A stretch of DNA of 64,000 nt, taken from Clostridia bacterium. GTDB taxonomy: Bacteria > Bacillota > Clostridia > Lachnospirales > Lachnospiraceae. The translations under genes and the position numbers were made by a program. Below the pieces are notes generated by a model that saw only the letters and a list, made by a program, of their open reading frames with translations, made no database searches and had not been told where the DNA came from. Shown one piece after another: positions 44,300 to 52,112 of this stretch. The stretch spans positions 310,001-374,000 of the forward strand of contig CAJTAT010000001.1 in assembly GCA_910574475.1 (NCBI GenBank), in the 5' to 3' direction. The stretch's first letter is position 1, and every line of letters begins with the position of its first letter.

Positions 44300-44512
44300 T
44301 TACCTCGGCTTTCCAGTACCCTTGCCCTCGTCATTCCGTACCGCCCTCGCTTTCGTTTTCCGCATTGGGGAGAGTGGATTGTGATGGTTCTCGGCTTTAC
44401 GTTTCTTCTCGTTCTGTTTTTTCTTCTCATTGGCTACACGCTGTTGTGCCTGTTTCAATGCCTGCAATGCCTTTTCTAAGTTTTTGCTTGTGTCATTTTT
44501 GCTCTCAATCAT
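44300..44512 (-). pseudogene. DUF3847-like small protein, truncated
   Basis: The first 45 residues (SKNLEKALQALKQAQQRVAN, EKKKQNEKKRKAENHHN) match the coiled-coil start of DUF3847 proteins that precede MobL genes. After NHH the expected hydrophobic continuation (GGVIVKYF-like) is replaced by basic residues up to GKPR. The second half is therefore lost or replaced. Confidence 0.65.
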
Positions 44513-44566
44513 TTCTGAAACCTCATTCTTTCTGTGGCTGTGTTAATAGTTTCTGAAAATAAAAAA

Positions 44567-44599
44567 GGTAGCTGATTGTCTGTTAAGATAATCGCTACC
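44567..44599 (-). terminator. terminator of the beta-lactamase gene
   Basis: GGTAGCGATTAT / ATCAGCTACC pairs with a loop of about nine bases and is followed on the minus strand by TTTTTTATTTT. It lies about 45 bases after the beta-lactamase stop. Confidence 0.8.
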
Positions 44600-44642
44600 T
44601 AAAGGTAAACAATATTACATTTCGTTTCAAATTTATTATTTT

Positions 44643-45557
44643 CTATACCTCATTACTTAAAATACTGATTGCTATTTCCTTTGCCTTATTTCCTGAAACT
44701 ACTTCTCTATTTTGCATATCATCAAGATAAATTGCAAAGTAAATTTTATTATCACTTTTTTCAATATAGCCAACAAACCATGCTTTACCGTCAGTTCCCG
44801 AACCTGTTTTTCCATACAAAGAACCATTATCAAGTTCTGCTATATACATAATATTTTTTAATTCTTCCAAATTGTCAGTACTAAAATTATTCTTACTGCC
44901 AAAAATATAGTTCAGCATAACTACTTGTTGTTTTGGAGAAATTTCTAACGATGATTCTAACCAAAATCCATTAAGCTCTGGCAATGAATTAGTTTCACTT
45001 CCGTTCCATTCGGATATATCACAATTTCCATACTGTATTTCTTTCAGCATAACATGAATATTTTCTTGACCAACCATATCTACAACTTGCCGAAAATACC
45101 ATACACATGAAGTTTCAAATGCTTCTTTTAAGGTTAAATTTGAATTCCATGTGTCAATGGGGTATTTTACACCACTATATTCCATTGTGGAAGTTTGGTT
45201 TTCAAGCACATTATTTTCCAAACCTGCCAATGCAGATATAATCTTAAATGTTGACAACGGCGAAACTTGCTTTTCACATTTCTCTTTGCCGTAAAGAAAA
45301 TATGTGTCTGATGATTCATCATACATTACAGCACAACCGCTAATTCCTTGAAAGTAATCAGAATAATCAACAATATTATCTGTCACAATAGGTGTTTCAT
45401 TTTCTTTAACGGTTTCCGTACTCTGTATACTTTGGTTTTCTTCTGTTTGCTGTTCTGCCGTAATAGCATTATCCTGTTGCTGTTCACTATTCATCTTTGA
45501 ACAACCTGCAAGCATAACAGATAATAGCACTATCACTATACCTTTGGCTTTTTTCAT
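44643..45557 (-). CDS. class D beta-lactamase (OXA-like) lipoprotein
   Basis: The 304-residue protein has a lipoprotein signal peptide (lipobox LAGC, Cys19), an acidic linker to about residue 60, and a complete class D serine beta-lactamase domain. The motifs are Ser102-Thr-Phe-Lys105 (active serine and carbamylated lysine), Ser150-Cys-Val152, Tyr-Gly-Asn (176-178) and Lys250-Thr-Gly252. It would hydrolyse penicillins at the outer face of the membrane. The same motifs occur in BlaR1 sensor domains, but here the domain stands alone without membrane helices. AGAGGAGGTAAC precedes the start. It sits between two relaxase-related modules and is AT-rich, so it is acquired cargo. Substrate range cannot be told. 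Confidence 0.9.
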   Translation of the reverse strand: MKKAKGIVIVLLSVMLAGCSKMNSEQQQDNAITAEQQTEENQSIQSTETVKENETPIVTDNIVDYSDYFQGISGCAVMYDESSDTYFLYGKEKCEKQVSPLSTFKIISALAGLENNVLENQTSTMEYSGVKYPIDTWNSNLTLKEAFETSCVWYFRQVVDMVGQENIHVMLKEIQYGNCDISEWNGSETNSLPELNGFWLESSLEISPKQQVVMLNYIFGSKNNFSTDNLEELKNIMYIAELDNGSLYGKTGSGTDGKAWFVGYIEKSDNKIYFAIYLDDMQNREVVSGNKAKEIAISILSNEV

Positions 45558-45616
45558 GTTACCTCCTCTTATATGTCCAACTGCTATGTAATTTTTTCAT
45601 ATTATCATATACCCAC

Positions 45617-45919
45617 TTATATTTCTATAAAAAAATCCTTAATATTTTTTCCTTTATTTCTCTTAATCATCATCTGCCTTGCCCGTTCCCTCCGTTCGGT
45701 GCTAACTGCCCTCGGCTTGCGGTAACTGACGTGTGACTTCGGAAAGGAATAGGTCTTAGATACCTCGTCCTGCCCTGTCAGCTTGCATGTGTCGGGAAAG
45801 TCGGCAACAAGCGTGTCAAGTTTCCGCATAACTGCCTTATCCCTTGTGTAGAGGGTGGCGGTCTGTTCTCCTGCATTGTAATTGACAACCGTTTCCTGCT
45901 CGTATCGGGAAAGTTTCAT
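45617..45919 (-). CDS. mobile-element protein of unknown function
   Basis: The 100-residue basic protein (MKLSRYEQETVVNYNAGEQT...) contains a short beta-rich first half and a basic tail rich in Arg and Lys (ERRERARQMMIKRNKGK). It overlaps the end of the gene upstream (ATG inside the last codons). I know homologues only as hypothetical proteins of integrative elements in Clostridia. A DNA-binding or regulatory role is possible because of the basic tail. Confidence 0.65.
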   Translation of the reverse strand: MKLSRYEQETVVNYNAGEQTATLYTRDKAVMRKLDTLVADFPDTCKLTGQDEVSKTYSFPKSHVSYRKPRAVSTERRERARQMMIKRNKGKNIKDFFIEI

Positions 45920-46524
45920 GGTTCCATATCCCCCTTTCCTTTGCTGTGGGTTTTGTTCTTTTTTCCCTCGGCAACTGTCAGCTGTTTTGCCTGTGCCTTT
46001 GCTTTGGCTAACCTTGTCTTTATGGAATGGTCACGCTCGGTCAGTTTCCGTCTTTTGGTGGTAACGGTCAGTTCCGCACACGTTTTTTCTGACAAGGCAT
46101 TTAATTTATTCAAGGTGGTACTTACTATCTGCTTTGTATTATCGTCTTTTATCTGCGGAAGAATAGCGGAAAGACTGGCGCACGTTTCCGCTTTACTCTG
46201 CTCCCCAAACTGATAGATTAGATTGATTTCATCGGCGTTAAAAAATGTCTGTATATTTGCGCCCTCACATAAACGCTCCACGCCCACGCACTTAGGGAGA
46301 TTTCTTGTCAGTTCGTAATTATCCCTTGCTGTGATTGTTCCATGACTGTCGGTCTGCCTTACCTCTACTTCACACTGGTTTTTCTGTTCCAACACAAGCC
46401 ACTGGTATTTATCGTTTTCTTTCGTAAATACAGTCTGATGCGCATTGGAGTGTGTCTTGCTACGGATATATTTGTCGGCGGTACTGTAATAGTCCAAAAT
46501 CTGTTGTTCCTGTTTTTTATTCAT
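45916..46524 (-). CDS. mobile-element protein of unknown function
   Basis: The 202-residue protein starts at ATG 46524 (MNKKQEQQILDYYSTADKYI), supported by CAGGAGGGCAAAGACT. A longer frame upstream has no such site. The first 110 residues look like a compact alpha/beta domain (DKYQWLVLEQKNQCEVEVRQ), and the rest is helical with a very basic tail (KAKAQAKQL...KKNKTHSKGK). It pairs with the 100-residue protein behind it by a four-base overlap. It is probably part of the MobL-type mobilisable element. The function is unknown. Confidence 0.65.
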   Translation of the reverse strand: MNKKQEQQILDYYSTADKYIRSKTHSNAHQTVFTKENDKYQWLVLEQKNQCEVEVRQTDSHGTITARDNYELTRNLPKCVGVERLCEGANIQTFFNADEINLIYQFGEQSKAETCASLSAILPQIKDDNTKQIVSTTLNKLNALSEKTCAELTVTTKRRKLTERDHSIKTRLAKAKAQAKQLTVAEGKKNKTHSKGKGDMEP

Positions 46525-46778
46525 AGTCTTTGCCCTCCTGTGATATGGATTGATATGATTGATTGGTTTCGGTGCTGATATATGATTTTCTTCCGTTAAT
46601 TTTCGGGAGTTTGGATTGCGGAATATTGTTGTTGGGTAATTTCTCTGCTTGTGAGAATAGGAGTTCATTTCATATGGTAATTACCGCATGAAAAAAGACT
46701 ATAACTGTTACTGTCATATCCTTTTAAGTATTGAGGAAGTCCCTTTGTTTACTTGTATTTGTTTGTCACCCCTCCGCA

Positions 46779-46991
46779 CTATCCAACATCTCTCAGTTTT
46801 TTAACCACATATTTCAGCCATTCATCCGGTGTCGGGATTTCCCCGGCACACGGAATCTTCCTCCATTATGCCTGTTTCTCCAGAGCAGGATCATTCCATC
46901 CCCTCTCAATCCGTGCTGAGATAATTGCCCTCATTTCTTCAACAGTAATGCCGCGCTCACGGGCAAAACGCTCAAAAATATGTTCTTCCAT
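46779..46991 (-). pseudogene. small conserved protein interrupted by an in-frame stop
   Basis: The frame reads MEEHIFERFARERGITVEEM to KQA, then TAA at 46866-46868. It continues in the same frame as WRKIPCAGEIPTPDEWLKYV up to VKKLRDVG and a second stop. A single C-to-T change (CAA to TAA) explains the break. Intact relatives of about 70 residues are common in Lachnospiraceae and are sometimes labelled sporulation initiation factor-like. The true role is unknown. Confidence 0.6.
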
Positions 46992-47099
46992 AACTTTCTG
47001 CCTCCTCAGATATGAATATCATCCCCAAATGACTGCCATACTATAACTCTATATGCCCTTTTGGGAATTATAATAGCTACAGATTGGCAGGTGATAGAA

Positions 47100-47398
47100 A
47101 TGGATGCGCAGAAACGCATTAAAGAATTGATGGAAGAAAGAGGCTGGACAGACTACCTTCTGGCAAAAGAGGAAAACCTCTCCCACTCCACGTTTACAAA
47201 TATGTTCAACAGAAAGCGCCAACGCTTCCTACTTTGGAATCGGTCTGTCGGGCATTTGGCATAACTTTGGCGCAATTCTTTGCTGAAGGGGATGAGCCGA
47301 TGCAAATGACCGATGAACAACGCATCCTGTTTTCCAGATGGAATCCGCTGACTGATGAGCAGAAAAGGCTCCTACTCGACCTTATGAAAACGATGTAA
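47100..47398 (+). pseudogene. XRE-type helix-turn-helix regulator with frameshift
   Basis: The N-terminal frame (MDAQKRIKELMEERGWTDYL...STFTNMFNRK) contains an XRE helix-turn-helix. One base is missing in the AAA run near 47212. In the next frame the protein goes on as APTLPTLESVCRAFGITLAQ, FFAEGDEP... and ends LLLDLMKTM at 47398. The repaired length of about 99 residues is normal for this regulator type. The start follows CAGGTGATAGAA. Confidence 0.8.
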
Positions 47399-47549
47399 AA
47401 TCCCATTGATTCTTGAATGTTCAGAACCAATAGGATTTCTTTTTGGGGGATTTATACTTTTTTATTTTGCCTTGCAAGGGGGTTCAAATCGGCTGAAGGG
47501 GTTCAAATTGCATTTCGATGGCTGTCCACCGTTTCAGAACATAAAAAGA

Positions 47550-47589
47550 AAAGGCTTCCGGCAAATTATCGAATCTGCCGAAAGCCTTT
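47550..47589 (+). terminator. hairpin, likely terminator
   Basis: AAAGGCTTCCGGCA and TGCCG.AAAGCCTTT pair around a 12-base loop. A modest T stretch follows (TATTTCAAGCGTTTTT). It lies after the broken regulator. Confidence 0.55.
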
Positions 47590-47646
47590 ATTTCAAGCGT
47601 TTTTCGCATATTTTCTTGGAGCCGATTGCATCAAAATGCGGTTTTA

Positions 47647-47775
47647 CATATCCACGTAGAATTTCTGGTTAGGGAATCCGTGTTCTTTTGCGTATTTCAT
47701 CAGATATTCTTTCTGGTTTACAATGCTGTTGCTTTCGCCTTCCCGTCCGTCATCTTGAGTAGGACGGATTTTGCG
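47647..47775 (-). pseudogene. serine recombinase N-terminal scrap
   Basis: About 43 residues (KIRPTQDDGREGESNSIVNQ, KEYLMKYAKEHGFPNQKFYV) match the region just after the catalytic serine in large serine recombinases of integrative elements. Both ends are cut. It is a different paralogue from the fragment at 39479, which reads TNNESMSISTQKTMLKDYAK in the same place. Confidence 0.75.
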
Positions 47776-47812
47776 GACATTCAAAATAAAAAGAATGTGG
47801 AGGTAACAGACA

Positions 47813-47916
47813 ATGGCAAAGACGATTTTTGAGGAACTGGGCGGCAAATACGAAAGGCAAGGCGACTATTTAATTCCATGTATAGCTTTACCCGCTGAAG
47901 AAGAACAACCGATAGG
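47813..47916 (+). pseudogene. TnpV N-terminal fragment, plus strand
   Basis: MAKTIFEELGGKYERQGDYL followed by IPCIALPAEEEQPIG matches the start of TnpV proteins of Tn4451-like transposons. The rest (about 85 residues) is absent. The frame runs into an oppositely oriented tnpV piece. Confidence 0.8.
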
Positions 47917-48012
47917 CAGTTCTTCTTCGGCGGGCAATCGCAAATATAGAATAAAATATTCATTTTCTTCGTGATATGTGCCGCCTAACTGTTCAAATAA
48001 TGATTTTGCCAT
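47909..48012 (-). pseudogene. TnpV N-terminal fragment, minus strand
   Basis: Read on the minus strand from ATG 48012 (after CTGGAGGAAATAGAAA), MAKSLFEQLGGTYHEENEYF and LRLPAEEELPIG is a second, diverged TnpV start. It meets the plus-strand copy head-on at the shared bases CCGATAGG. Confidence 0.8.
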
Positions 48013-48089
48013 TTTCTATTTCCTCCAGATAAGATATTCACTTCACATATTTGTGTCTGCTGTCTTAAACACAATTTTTGAGTTTTGTC

Positions 48090-48278
48090 CTTATCTGGTT
48101 TCATACTTCTGGTGTTCGGGAATATTGGATCGTTGATCCAGATAAAAATCGTATCCTTGTTTATAACTTTGAATCAGAAGATACTGGAGATTTTACTTTT
48201 TTTGATTCTATAAAGGTAAACATATATGATGATTTATACATCAAATTCTCTGATATTGCCGAATTAATAAATATTTAA
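48090..48278 (+). pseudogene. Uma2-family nuclease remnant, C-terminal part
   Basis: SGVREYWIVDPDKNRILVYN, FTFFDSIKVNIYDDLYIKFS and DIAELINI are the typical end of Uma2 proteins. The start is missing. It complements the N-terminal and middle Uma2 pieces at 28310-28640, on the same strand. Confidence 0.8.
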
Positions 48279-48287
48279 CACCCACGA

Positions 48288-48330
48288 AAAAGAGGATGTC
48301 AGTTATGAATTTTAAACCGACATCCTTTTG
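48288..48330 (+). terminator. terminator after the Uma2 remnant
   Basis: AAAAGAGGATGTC and GACATCCTTTT pair across an 18-base loop, with Ts in the 3' arm. It lies nine bases after the remnant's stop. Confidence 0.7.
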
Positions 48331-48366
48331 CTGTACTCCATCCCCGCCGCAGTTTATTTATAAATC

Positions 48367-49602
48367 TTATTCCTGTACAACTTTGTGATATACTTTCTTT
48401 CCCTTCCGAATAATAAGTCCGCCATCGTTGTCTAAATCTGCTGTGGTAAAGCTCTTGTAAACATCCGCCACCTTTTCATCATTAACAGTCACACCACCCT
48501 GCTGTACCAGACGGCGGGCCTCAGAGCGGGTAGGTGCAAGCTTCGTCTCCACCAACAGAGAGAGTATATCCTTTCCAGCTTCCAGATCTGCCTTCGGATA
48601 AGCTGTTGTAGGCATATCGTCCGTCTTTCCACCATTTACAAAGAGAGCTTTTGCTGCCTCCTGAGCCTTCTTGGCTTCTTCTTCTCCATGGACAATCTTT
48701 GTAATCTCATAGGCCAGCACTTCTTTGGCATGGTTGATCTCAGCTCCTTCCAGAGCCCCCAGACGGCGCACCTCATCCATGGGCAGGAAGGTCAAAAGCC
48801 CCAGACATTCCTCCACCTTCACATCTTCAATATTTCTCCAGTATTGGTAAAATTCGTAGGGAGAAGTCTTCTCAGGATTCAGCCACACAGCCCCTTTCAT
48901 GGTCTTGCCCATCTTAATGCCCTCACTGGTAGTTAAAAGCTTAAAGGTCAGACCATATGCCGGTTTATTCTCTTTTCTGCGGATCAGCTCCACTCCTCCA
49001 ATGATATTGGACCACTGATCATTTCCTCCCAACTGCATCTGACAGCCATACAATTGATTCAGCTTCAGGAAGTCATAGGACTGCATAATCATATAGTTAA
49101 ACTCAAAGAAAGTGAGTCCCTTCTCCATCCTCTGTTTGTAACATTCGGCTGTCAGCATCCGGTTTACAGAAAAGTGAGCGCCTACCTCTCTAAGGAAATC
49201 CACATAATTCAGATCCAGCAGCCAGTCCGCATTGTTGGCCAGAATAGCCTTGTCATTTTCAAAATCGAGAAACTGGGAAAGCTGCTTGCGAAAGCACTCT
49301 GCGTTATGCTCGATGGTTTCCTTTGTCATCACCTTACGCATATCGGATTTGCCGGAAGGGTCTCCGACCATGGTAGTACCGCCTCCCAGGAGGGCAATGG
49401 GTCGGTGGCCTGCCCTCTGCATATGCATCATAGCCATGATGGTCAGGAAATGGCCTGCTGTCAGGCTGTCAGCCGTGGCGTCAAAGCCGATGTAAAATGT
49501 GACTGGTTCCTTTCCTCCCAGAAGCTCTCTCACTTCCTCCGGGTGGGTACATTGTTCGATGAAGCCGCGCTCCATCAGAGTGTCGTATACATTTTGTGCC
49601 AT
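48367..49602 (-). CDS. tyrS: tyrosyl-tRNA synthetase
   Basis: The 411-residue class I synthetase attaches tyrosine to its tRNA. Visible motifs are the HIGH-type signature SLTAGHF (near residue 48), tyrosine-binding [18 protein letters not shown] (near 195-210), the KMSKS-type loop KMGKTMKG (near 231-238) and the C-terminal S4 RNA-binding domain ([20 protein letters not shown]). The length is normal. The gene has its own long leader with a T-box, so it is monocistronic and controlled by uncharged tRNA-Tyr. It marks the return to chromosomal core DNA after the accessory region. Confidence 0.97.
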   Translation of the reverse strand: MAQNVYDTLMERGFIEQCTHPEEVRELLGGKEPVTFYIGFDATADSLTAGHFLTIMAMMHMQRAGHRPIALLGGGTTMVGDPSGKSDMRKVMTKETIEHNAECFRKQLSQFLDFENDKAILANNADWLLDLNYVDFLREVGAHFSVNRMLTAECYKQRMEKGLTFFEFNYMIMQSYDFLKLNQLYGCQMQLGGNDQWSNIIGGVELIRRKENKPAYGLTFKLLTTSEGIKMGKTMKGAVWLNPEKTSPYEFYQYWRNIEDVKVEECLGLLTFLPMDEVRRLGALEGAEINHAKEVLAYEITKIVHGEEEAKKAQEAAKALFVNGGKTDDMPTTAYPKADLEAGKDILSLLVETKLAPTRSEARRLVQQGGVTVNDEKVADVYKSFTTADLDNDGGLIIRKGKKVYHKVVQE

Positions 49603-49651
49603 TGGGGTGTTCTCCTTTTTATTGTTGTTTATTGTTCATGTTTCCTCTGCA

Positions 49652-49769
49652 CGGGGCAGCTCGATTCCGCTTCGCTTCATCTCGCTTACGGGCTTCGCCC
49701 TATAGCAATTCTAGCAAGGCAAGCGTCTTGTGCAAGCACAATACCTTCCCTTTCAGAATTGCTGCCCCG
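49652..49769. repeat. 118-base inverted repeat between T-box terminator and tyrS
   Basis: The arms CGGGGCAGC (49652-49660) and GCTGCCCCG (49761-49769) are perfect, and pairing extends inward imperfectly (TCGATTCCG against CAGAATT). The inside holds further small stems such as CGGGCTTCGCCC. It lies downstream of the T-box terminator and 50 bases before the tyrS start. Confidence 0.6.
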
Positions 49770-49782
49770 CTCATTGCCAACT

Positions 49783-50055
49783 AAAAAAGCCCCGCCCTTA
49801 CTGAAAAGGACGAGGATTCTACTCGTGTTACCACCTTTTTTTATAAACGGCTCACACCGTTTACCTCTTCGAGTGCCTTTAGACACTCTAGCACGATAAC
49901 GTGTGCAGGGTTCCGTCACAGCCTACTTAGAACCAGAATTCTGTTGGGTGTGAAGCTCGGGGAGGTATTCAAAAACAGACCTTCGTGCGCCTCTCATCAG
50001 CCGGCTGCTTTCTGTACGTGTCACTGCTTCCTACTTGTTCCCGTCTATGCCTTTT
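49783..50055 (-). promoter_or_regulatory. T-box leader of tyrS (tyrosine specifier)
   Basis: On the minus strand the leader begins near 50055 with Stem I. The specifier loop shows GAATACCTCC, with TAC (tyrosine) at 49967-49965. The T-box bulge AAGGTGGTAACACGAG lies at about 49837-49822. A terminator follows whose arms CCTCGTCCTT and AAGGGCGGGG pair over ten bases before TTTTTT (49816-49783). Uncharged tRNA-Tyr would stabilise the antiterminator and let tyrS be made. Confidence 0.92.
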
Positions 50056-50134
50056 TGATTATATAATTTATAGATATCTGTCCGATACTAGGGACATTAT
50101 ATCCATTGATTCTCTGTTTGTCAACTGATTTTTC

Positions 50135-51331
50135 TCACTGAGCTCCAACTCTCCCACTCTCGTCAATGGACACCCCAAAAGACAATTCCCGAAGCCTCTG
50201 GTAATAATCCTGATTATCTCCTAAAAGCCGCATCTGATTCCCCTCACTTGCACAGGGAATCACACGCACCTTTGTCTCATCACCTGTAAGCTCAAACTCT
50301 ACCAGAATACTCTCATAGGCACTATTATTGAAGATAAAATTCCCTAGGCTATAGAAAATAGGCTTGCCCTGATAATACTCAATTCCCTGAAGTACATGGG
50401 GGTGACTTCCAATCACAGCATCTGCCCCTGCATCAATATACTGGCGTGCCAGGGTTTTCTGATAATCTTCCGGGTAAGTATTGCGCTCAATTCCCCAGTG
50501 AACCAGAACTGCCACAAAATCGCAGCTCTCCTTTGCCTTCTGAATCTCTGACACAAGCTGTGTGGCATCGTAAGTAGTAAATACGCCAGAGTTGTATTGG
50601 GAGGCGTTCCAGGAAGCTTCAGGGATCACACGGCTGGCCCCTAAAAATCCCAGTATTTTTCCCTGAATCTCAAAGGTTTTCAAGGCCTTGGCCTCCTCCA
50701 GATTTTCTCCTCCTCCCACATGAGCGATGCCTGCTTCGTCAAGAGCTTCTAAGGTCTCTGTCAAAGGGCCGCGGCCAAAATCCAGGATATGATTATTTGC
50801 CAAAGTTACCAGATCTACCCCCAATTCCACCGGAACACTGACCAAATCGGGAGAAACCCGAAAAGTATACTCCTTTTCCTCCATGGCCTCCCCTGTTGTC
50901 CCAAAGGGAAATTCCTGATTCAGAATAAATAAATCTGCATCGTGGAGAAAGGCCAAAAGCTCCTCTGTAGCTGCGGCCTGAATTCCTGCTCTGCGGTATT
51001 TGTCCTGTAAGATCTCCGTCAGATACAGATCACCTGCAAAGAGAAGGCGGATACTATTTTCATCTTCCTTTTGAGGTTCCTCCTCTCTAGACGGCTTGAC
51101 AGGTTCTTCCTCTTCGGGTTCCTGGGCATCTTCCTTTGGTTCCATCTTTATCCCTGCTGCCATCTCTGCGCCTACCGACTTATCGGACGACTTCACGGAA
51201 GAAGAGAGGACTTCCCTTTCTGCGCCCGCAAAGTCCAGCAGCCCGCCAAAATAACAGACGCCTGCTGCCAACACTATTACAAAAACAGATCCTATGGTTC
51301 CCAGTAGTAATCCTCTGAAAAATGCTTTCAT
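50135..51331 (-). CDS. CapA/PgsA-type metallophosphatase, membrane-anchored
   Basis: The 398-residue protein has an N-terminal transmembrane anchor (about 7-30), an acidic Glu/Lys/Pro-rich linker (to about 92) and a CapA domain outside the membrane. Motifs are LLFAGDLYLTE (about 95-105), LANNHILDFG (about 178-187) and GSHPHVLQGIEYY (about 308-320), matching the calcineurin-like metal site pattern of the family. Such proteins act in capsule or poly-gamma-glutamate production. None of the other pgs genes is nearby, so the role is open. It is a single gene with its own upstream gap and is distinct from the CapA-like protein in the polysaccharide cluster at 60749. Confidence 0.85.
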   Translation of the reverse strand: MKAFFRGLLLGTIGSVFVIVLAAGVCYFGGLLDFAGAEREVLSSSVKSSDKSVGAEMAAGIKMEPKEDAQEPEEEEPVKPSREEEPQKEDENSIRLLFAGDLYLTEILQDKYRRAGIQAAATEELLAFLHDADLFILNQEFPFGTTGEAMEEKEYTFRVSPDLVSVPVELGVDLVTLANNHILDFGRGPLTETLEALDEAGIAHVGGGENLEEAKALKTFEIQGKILGFLGASRVIPEASWNASQYNSGVFTTYDATQLVSEIQKAKESCDFVAVLVHWGIERNTYPEDYQKTLARQYIDAGADAVIGSHPHVLQGIEYYQGKPIFYSLGNFIFNNSAYESILVEFELTGDETKVRVIPCASEGNQMRLLGDNQDYYQRLRELSFGVSIDESGRVGAQ

Positions 51332-51353
51332 GTCGCTTCTCCTGTTTGATTAT

Positions 51354-52112
51354 CTATTCGAGAATTCCTAAATAGAAGAGAGATAAAATCAATTCACTAA
51401 ATGCCTGATATTTTTGATTCTCTGCAAAATACGTTTCTTCTTCACAAAATATCGCAGAATTCATTTCTGAAAGTGTATCCAAATCAAAGTCTACTCCAAT
51501 ATTTTTTAAATATTTTAGAAATTCATTTCCTGCATGTAATAAAGTTTCCTGTGATATTTTATTAAACTGAACTTCTCTTTGGTTTTCTGGAAGTCCGATA
51601 AATGTTTTCAAATCACTTCCCAATTTAAATGTATACTTATATGTATCTTCCCTAAAATTAGATAGAACAAAGCTTTCTATGGACGGGTAACTAAAGAGTA
51701 GTAGCCCGCCCTTTTCAAATTCTGTATCATCTCCATAAGGTTCTGCTAATATAGATAAATATCGTTCGATTCTTTTGATATCAGTATTGGACTGATTATC
51801 TCTGTCAAACAAGTAAAACTTTGCTGCATTGTCCAAGTCTAAGCCATAATGATTAATTAGGTATTCACAAATCTGATCTAAATAATCAATTTCTGAAATA
51901 TCGTTTATATTGCTCTCCTTCGTATTAATCACATAGACCTGACTATGTCCACATTGATTATTTATAAACTTTGCCGGACTATTTCGACGTTTTTCTACAT
52001 AATCATAGTGAAGCAGCTTCCCATAAATAATTTTCAGCAGCGTAAACTCCGTGCTGCCGCCCTCCACAAAATAGAGCACTGTCCCAATATTTTTGTCAAA
52101 GCAAATCTTCAT
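51354..52112 (-). CDS. RloB-like TOPRIM-fold protein
   Basis: The start at 52112 (MKICFDKNIGTVLYFVEGGS) has GGAG six bases upstream; ATG 52124 is an alternative. The 252-residue protein shows a TOPRIM-like pattern: FVEGGSTE with Glu17 at the end of strand one, and YLFDRDN with Asp103 and Asp105. RloB and OLD nucleases use such acidic residues to bind metal for DNA or RNA cleavage. Its start lies inside the end of the AAA ATPase gene (17-base overlap), so the two are made together. I infer a two-gene defence module in which the ATPase senses invasion and this subunit cuts nucleic acid. The C-terminal half is helical and not recognised. Confidence 0.75.
   Translation of the reverse strand: MKICFDKNIGTVLYFVEGGSTEFTLLKIIYGKLLHYDYVEKRRNSPAKFINNQCGHSQVYVINTKESNINDISEIDYLDQICEYLINHYGLDLDNAAKFYLFDRDNQSNTDIKRIERYLSILAEPYGDDTEFEKGGLLLFSYPSIESFVLSNFREDTYKYTFKLGSDLKTFIGLPENQREVQFNKISQETLLHAGNEFLKYLKNIGVDFDLDTLSEMNSAIFCEEETYFAENQKYQAFSELILSLFYLGILE

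Noticed and set aside
49054-49899. 281-codon plus-strand frame
   Set aside because: Antisense to tyrS and its leader; the tyrS reading is certain.
49686-49919. 77-codon minus-strand frame in the tyrS leader
   Set aside because: It runs through the T-box and terminator structures, which explain the conservation.
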